From Rikenellaceae bacterium (GTDB taxonomy: Bacteria; Bacteroidota; Bacteroidia; Bacteroidales; UBA932): DNA of 15,121 bases. Where the stretch lies: positions 1 through 15,121 of the forward strand of contig CAAFYX010000002.1 of NCBI GenBank assembly GCA_900767375.1, given 5' to 3'. Both the position numbers and the translations under genes were made by a program. Positions 13,478 to 15,121 of the stretch are shown piece after piece. Under the pieces are notes generated by a model. That model ran no database searches. It was not told the DNA's origin and was given only the letters and a program-made list of their open reading frames with translations. Within the stretch, counting starts at the first letter, position 1. Each line of letters opens with the position of its first letter.

Positions 13478-15121
13478 ATGGCAGAAATAAGACTGAACAA
13501 ACTTATTAAGAAATACAACATCGGCTTGAAGGAGCTTGTGGACTTCCTTCAGAAGCAGGGTGCTGATATCGAAATGAATCCTAACGCCAAGGTCTCCGAG
13601 GAGTTCGTTCCTGCGCTTGACCGCCAGTTCAGCAAGGACCTGGCTATGAAGGAGGCTTCGGAGAAAGTGGACATCAAGCTCACTGAGATTCTGGAGAAGA
13701 ACAGCAAGAAACCTGAGAAGGCCGAGGAGCCTGAGGATGAAGAGCCTGTGATGGAGACCATCATAAAGAGCTCCATCCTCACTGACATAAACCGTCAGGA
13801 AAGCTTTTCTAAACCGGCTGAAACTAAGGAAAAGCCTGTTCAGGAAGAGGAACCTGCCGTAGAGCCTGAGCCGGAACCACAGCCGGAACCGGAGCCGGAA
13901 CCGGCTCCGCAGCCTGAACCAGAACCCGAACCGGAACCTGAGCCTGTCAGCCCGGTGGAAGAGGAAAGCTCCGACGAAACCCCTGCGGAGCCTGACTCCA
14001 CCCCTGAGGTATCCGTGACCCCTGAGGAACCTGCCGCCCAGCCGGCGGAGGAGCCTGTCCAGAGCCAGCCTGAAACCGGTGGCCTGAAGGTCCTCGGCAA
14101 GATCGACATGTCCCAGTTCGAGAAGAAACCTAACAAGAACAAGCGTGAGCGCATCAGCAAGAGCACCCAGAAGGTCGATGTCGGCAAGGTGGGTTCTGAA
14201 GCTGACGCCAAGCGCGGTGGTCAGAACGGCAACGCCCAGCGTGGCGGCAAGCCTGGCCAGAACCAGCAGCGTGGCGCCCAGCAGCAGGGTGGAAAGAACA
14301 GGAAGAAGGGAGACCGTTTCAAGCCTGAGCTCACCGAGGCCGAGCAGGAGGAGATGCAGAAGCAGATCCAGAAGCAGGTCAAGGAGACCTATGCCAAGAT
14401 GAACGACAACAAGAAGAACAACTTCGGCGCCAAGTACCGCAAGGAGAAGCGCGAGCTTGCCGCTCAGAGGACCATGGAGGAGATGGAGGCGGAGGCCGCT
14501 GAGAAGAAGGTCCTCAAGGTGACCGAGTTCGTGACCGTCAATGACCTCGCGACCCTGATGAACAACACCCCTGTGGTCAAGGTCATCGGAGCCTGCATGT
14601 CCCTCGGACTCATGGTTTCCATCAACCAGCGTCTCGACGCCGAGACTCTCGTCCTTGTCGCCGAGGAGTTCGGCTACAAGGTGGAGTTCGTCACTGCAGA
14701 GCTTACAGAAGAGCTTGAAGGCAATGAAACACCTGATTCCGAGGAGGATCTCGTATCCCGTCCGCCGGTGATCACCGTCATGGGCCACGTAGACCACGGT
14801 AAGACTTCGCTCCTCGACTATATCAGAAAGTCCAACGTCATCGCCGGTGAGGCCGGAGGTATCACCCAGCACATCGGCGCATACAGCGTAACCATGGAGG
14901 ACGGCCGTCACATCACCTTCCTTGACACCCCGGGCCACGAGGCGTTCACCGCCATGCGTGCCCGCGGCGCCCAGATGACCGACCTCGCCATCATCATAGT
15001 CGCCGCTGACGACGCCGTGATGCCTCAGACCATTGAGGCCATCAACCACGCCCAGGCAGCAGGTGTTCCTATGGTGTTTGCCATCAACAAGATAGACAAG
15101 CCGGGCGCACAGCCTGACACC
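13478..15121 (+). CDS. infB: Translation initiation factor IF-2 (3'-truncated)
   Basis: IF-2 is the GTPase that brings fMet-tRNA to the 30S subunit and drives 50S joining. The first 548 residues are present; the frame is open to the window end. The protein begins with an IF2 N-terminal small domain (AEIRLNKLIKKYNIGLKEL). A Pro-Glu repeat follows at residues 129-156, then a basic Gly/Gln-rich linker (about 245-275). A second IF2-N domain starts near residue 348 (VTEFVTVNDLATLM). The GTPase domain has G1 GHVDHGKT (436-443), the G2 threonine in GGITQH (Thr463), G3 DTPGH (483-487) and G4 NKID (537-540). The long N-terminal extension is usual in Bacteroidetes. The start is ATG at 13478 with a purine-rich AGGGG site upstream; it follows nusA by 33 bases. 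Confidence 0.98.
   Translation, partial: MAEIRLNKLIKKYNIGLKELVDFLQKQGADIEMNPNAKVSEEFVPALDRQFSKDLAMKEASEKVDIKLTEILEKNSKKPEKAEEPEDEEPVMETIIKSSILTDINRQESFSKPAETKEKPVQEEEPAVEPEPEPQPEPEPEPAPQPEPEPEPEPEPVSPVEEESSDETPAEPDSTPEVSVTPEEPAAQPAEEPVQSQPETGGLKVLGKIDMSQFEKKPNKNKRERISKSTQKVDVGKVGSEADAKRGGQNGNAQRGGKPGQNQQRGAQQQGGKNRKKGDRFKPELTEAEQEEMQKQIQKQVKETYAKMNDNKKNNFGAKYRKEKRELAAQRTMEEMEAEAAEKKVLKVTEFVTVNDLATLMNNTPVVKVIGACMSLGLMVSINQRLDAETLVLVAEEFGYKVEFVTAELTEELEGNETPDSEEDLVSRPPVITVMGHVDHGKTSLLDYIRKSNVIAGEAGGITQHIGAYSVTMEDGRHITFLDTPGHEAFTAMRARGAQMTDLAIIIVAADDAVMPQTIEAINHAQAAGVPMVFAINKIDKPGAQPDT
13862..13945 (+). repeat. Glu-Pro repeat tract in IF-2
   Basis: These 28 codons alternate Pro with Glu (occasionally Gln or Ala), encoding residues 129-156 of IF-2. 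The DNA repeats a six-base GAACCG-like unit with synonymous changes. It forms a stiff extended linker between the first N-terminal domain and the basic linker. The number of units could vary between strains. Confidence 0.85.

Noticed and set aside
13076..15049. A 657-codon open frame on the minus strand across the ends of nusA and infB
   Set aside because: It is antisense to two unmistakable conserved genes, has leucine/histidine-rich low-complexity translation with no recognisable domain, and arises from the G/C-ending codons of the real genes.
1..15121. Mobile element, phage, CRISPR array, toxin-antitoxin or defence genes
   Set aside because: I found no transposase, integrase, spaced repeats, small gene pairs or defence domains; every large frame is a housekeeping or envelope gene.

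Overview
The window looks like a chromosomal segment of an uncultured gut- or rumen-type Bacteroidales. The evidence is the set of family-typical proteins (a DUF3078 outer-membrane protein, an OMPP1/FadL-like barrel, short archaeal/eukaryotic-type ProS, Bacteroidetes-style IF2 and NusA), Bacteroidetes -7 promoter boxes (TAnnTTTG) in the intergenic gaps, and few Shine-Dalgarno sites. Base composition is GC-rich for the phylum. Genus cannot be assigned from sequence alone. Coding density is very high and no gap exceeds about 130 bases. I see no tRNA, rRNA, CRISPR array, insertion sequence or phage gene. It is essentially a housekeeping and cell-envelope region.

Layout. (1) 1-1512, plus strand: the 3' part of sppA, a membrane signal-peptide peptidase. 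(2) 1513-5340, minus strand: a tight operon read proS, DUF3078 outer-membrane protein, tilS; tilS meets sppA tail to tail with no spacer. (3) 5471-8365, plus strand: an aromatic- and serine-rich lipoprotein followed by an OMPP1/FadL-like outer-membrane barrel. (4) 8362-11790, minus strand: a lipid A operon read lpxD, lpxC, lpxA, then a WbqC-family gene whose stop codon overlaps the stop of the barrel gene. (5) 11891-15121, plus strand: the conserved rimP-nusA-infB operon, with infB cut by the window end.

How the parts work together. LpxA, LpxC and LpxD catalyse the acylation, deacetylation and second acylation that begin lipid A synthesis, and WbqC is a possible surface-polysaccharide accessory. 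ProS and TilS both supply translation with correctly charged or modified tRNA. RimP, NusA and IF2 link 30S maturation, transcription elongation/termination and translation initiation.

The points most worth a second look are: a strong intrinsic-terminator-like hairpin with a U-tract lying between the promoter and start codon of rimP-nusA-infB, suggesting attenuation, possibly by NusA itself; a RimP that keeps only its N-terminal domain; an LpxC that lacks the FabZ dehydratase domain usual in Bacteroidetes; closely packed divergent promoters between lpxD and rimP; a possible leaderless lpxC transcript; and a lipoprotein whose central 91 residues are about 45 percent aromatic. I did not find a clear new multi-gene system such as a defence or mobile element.
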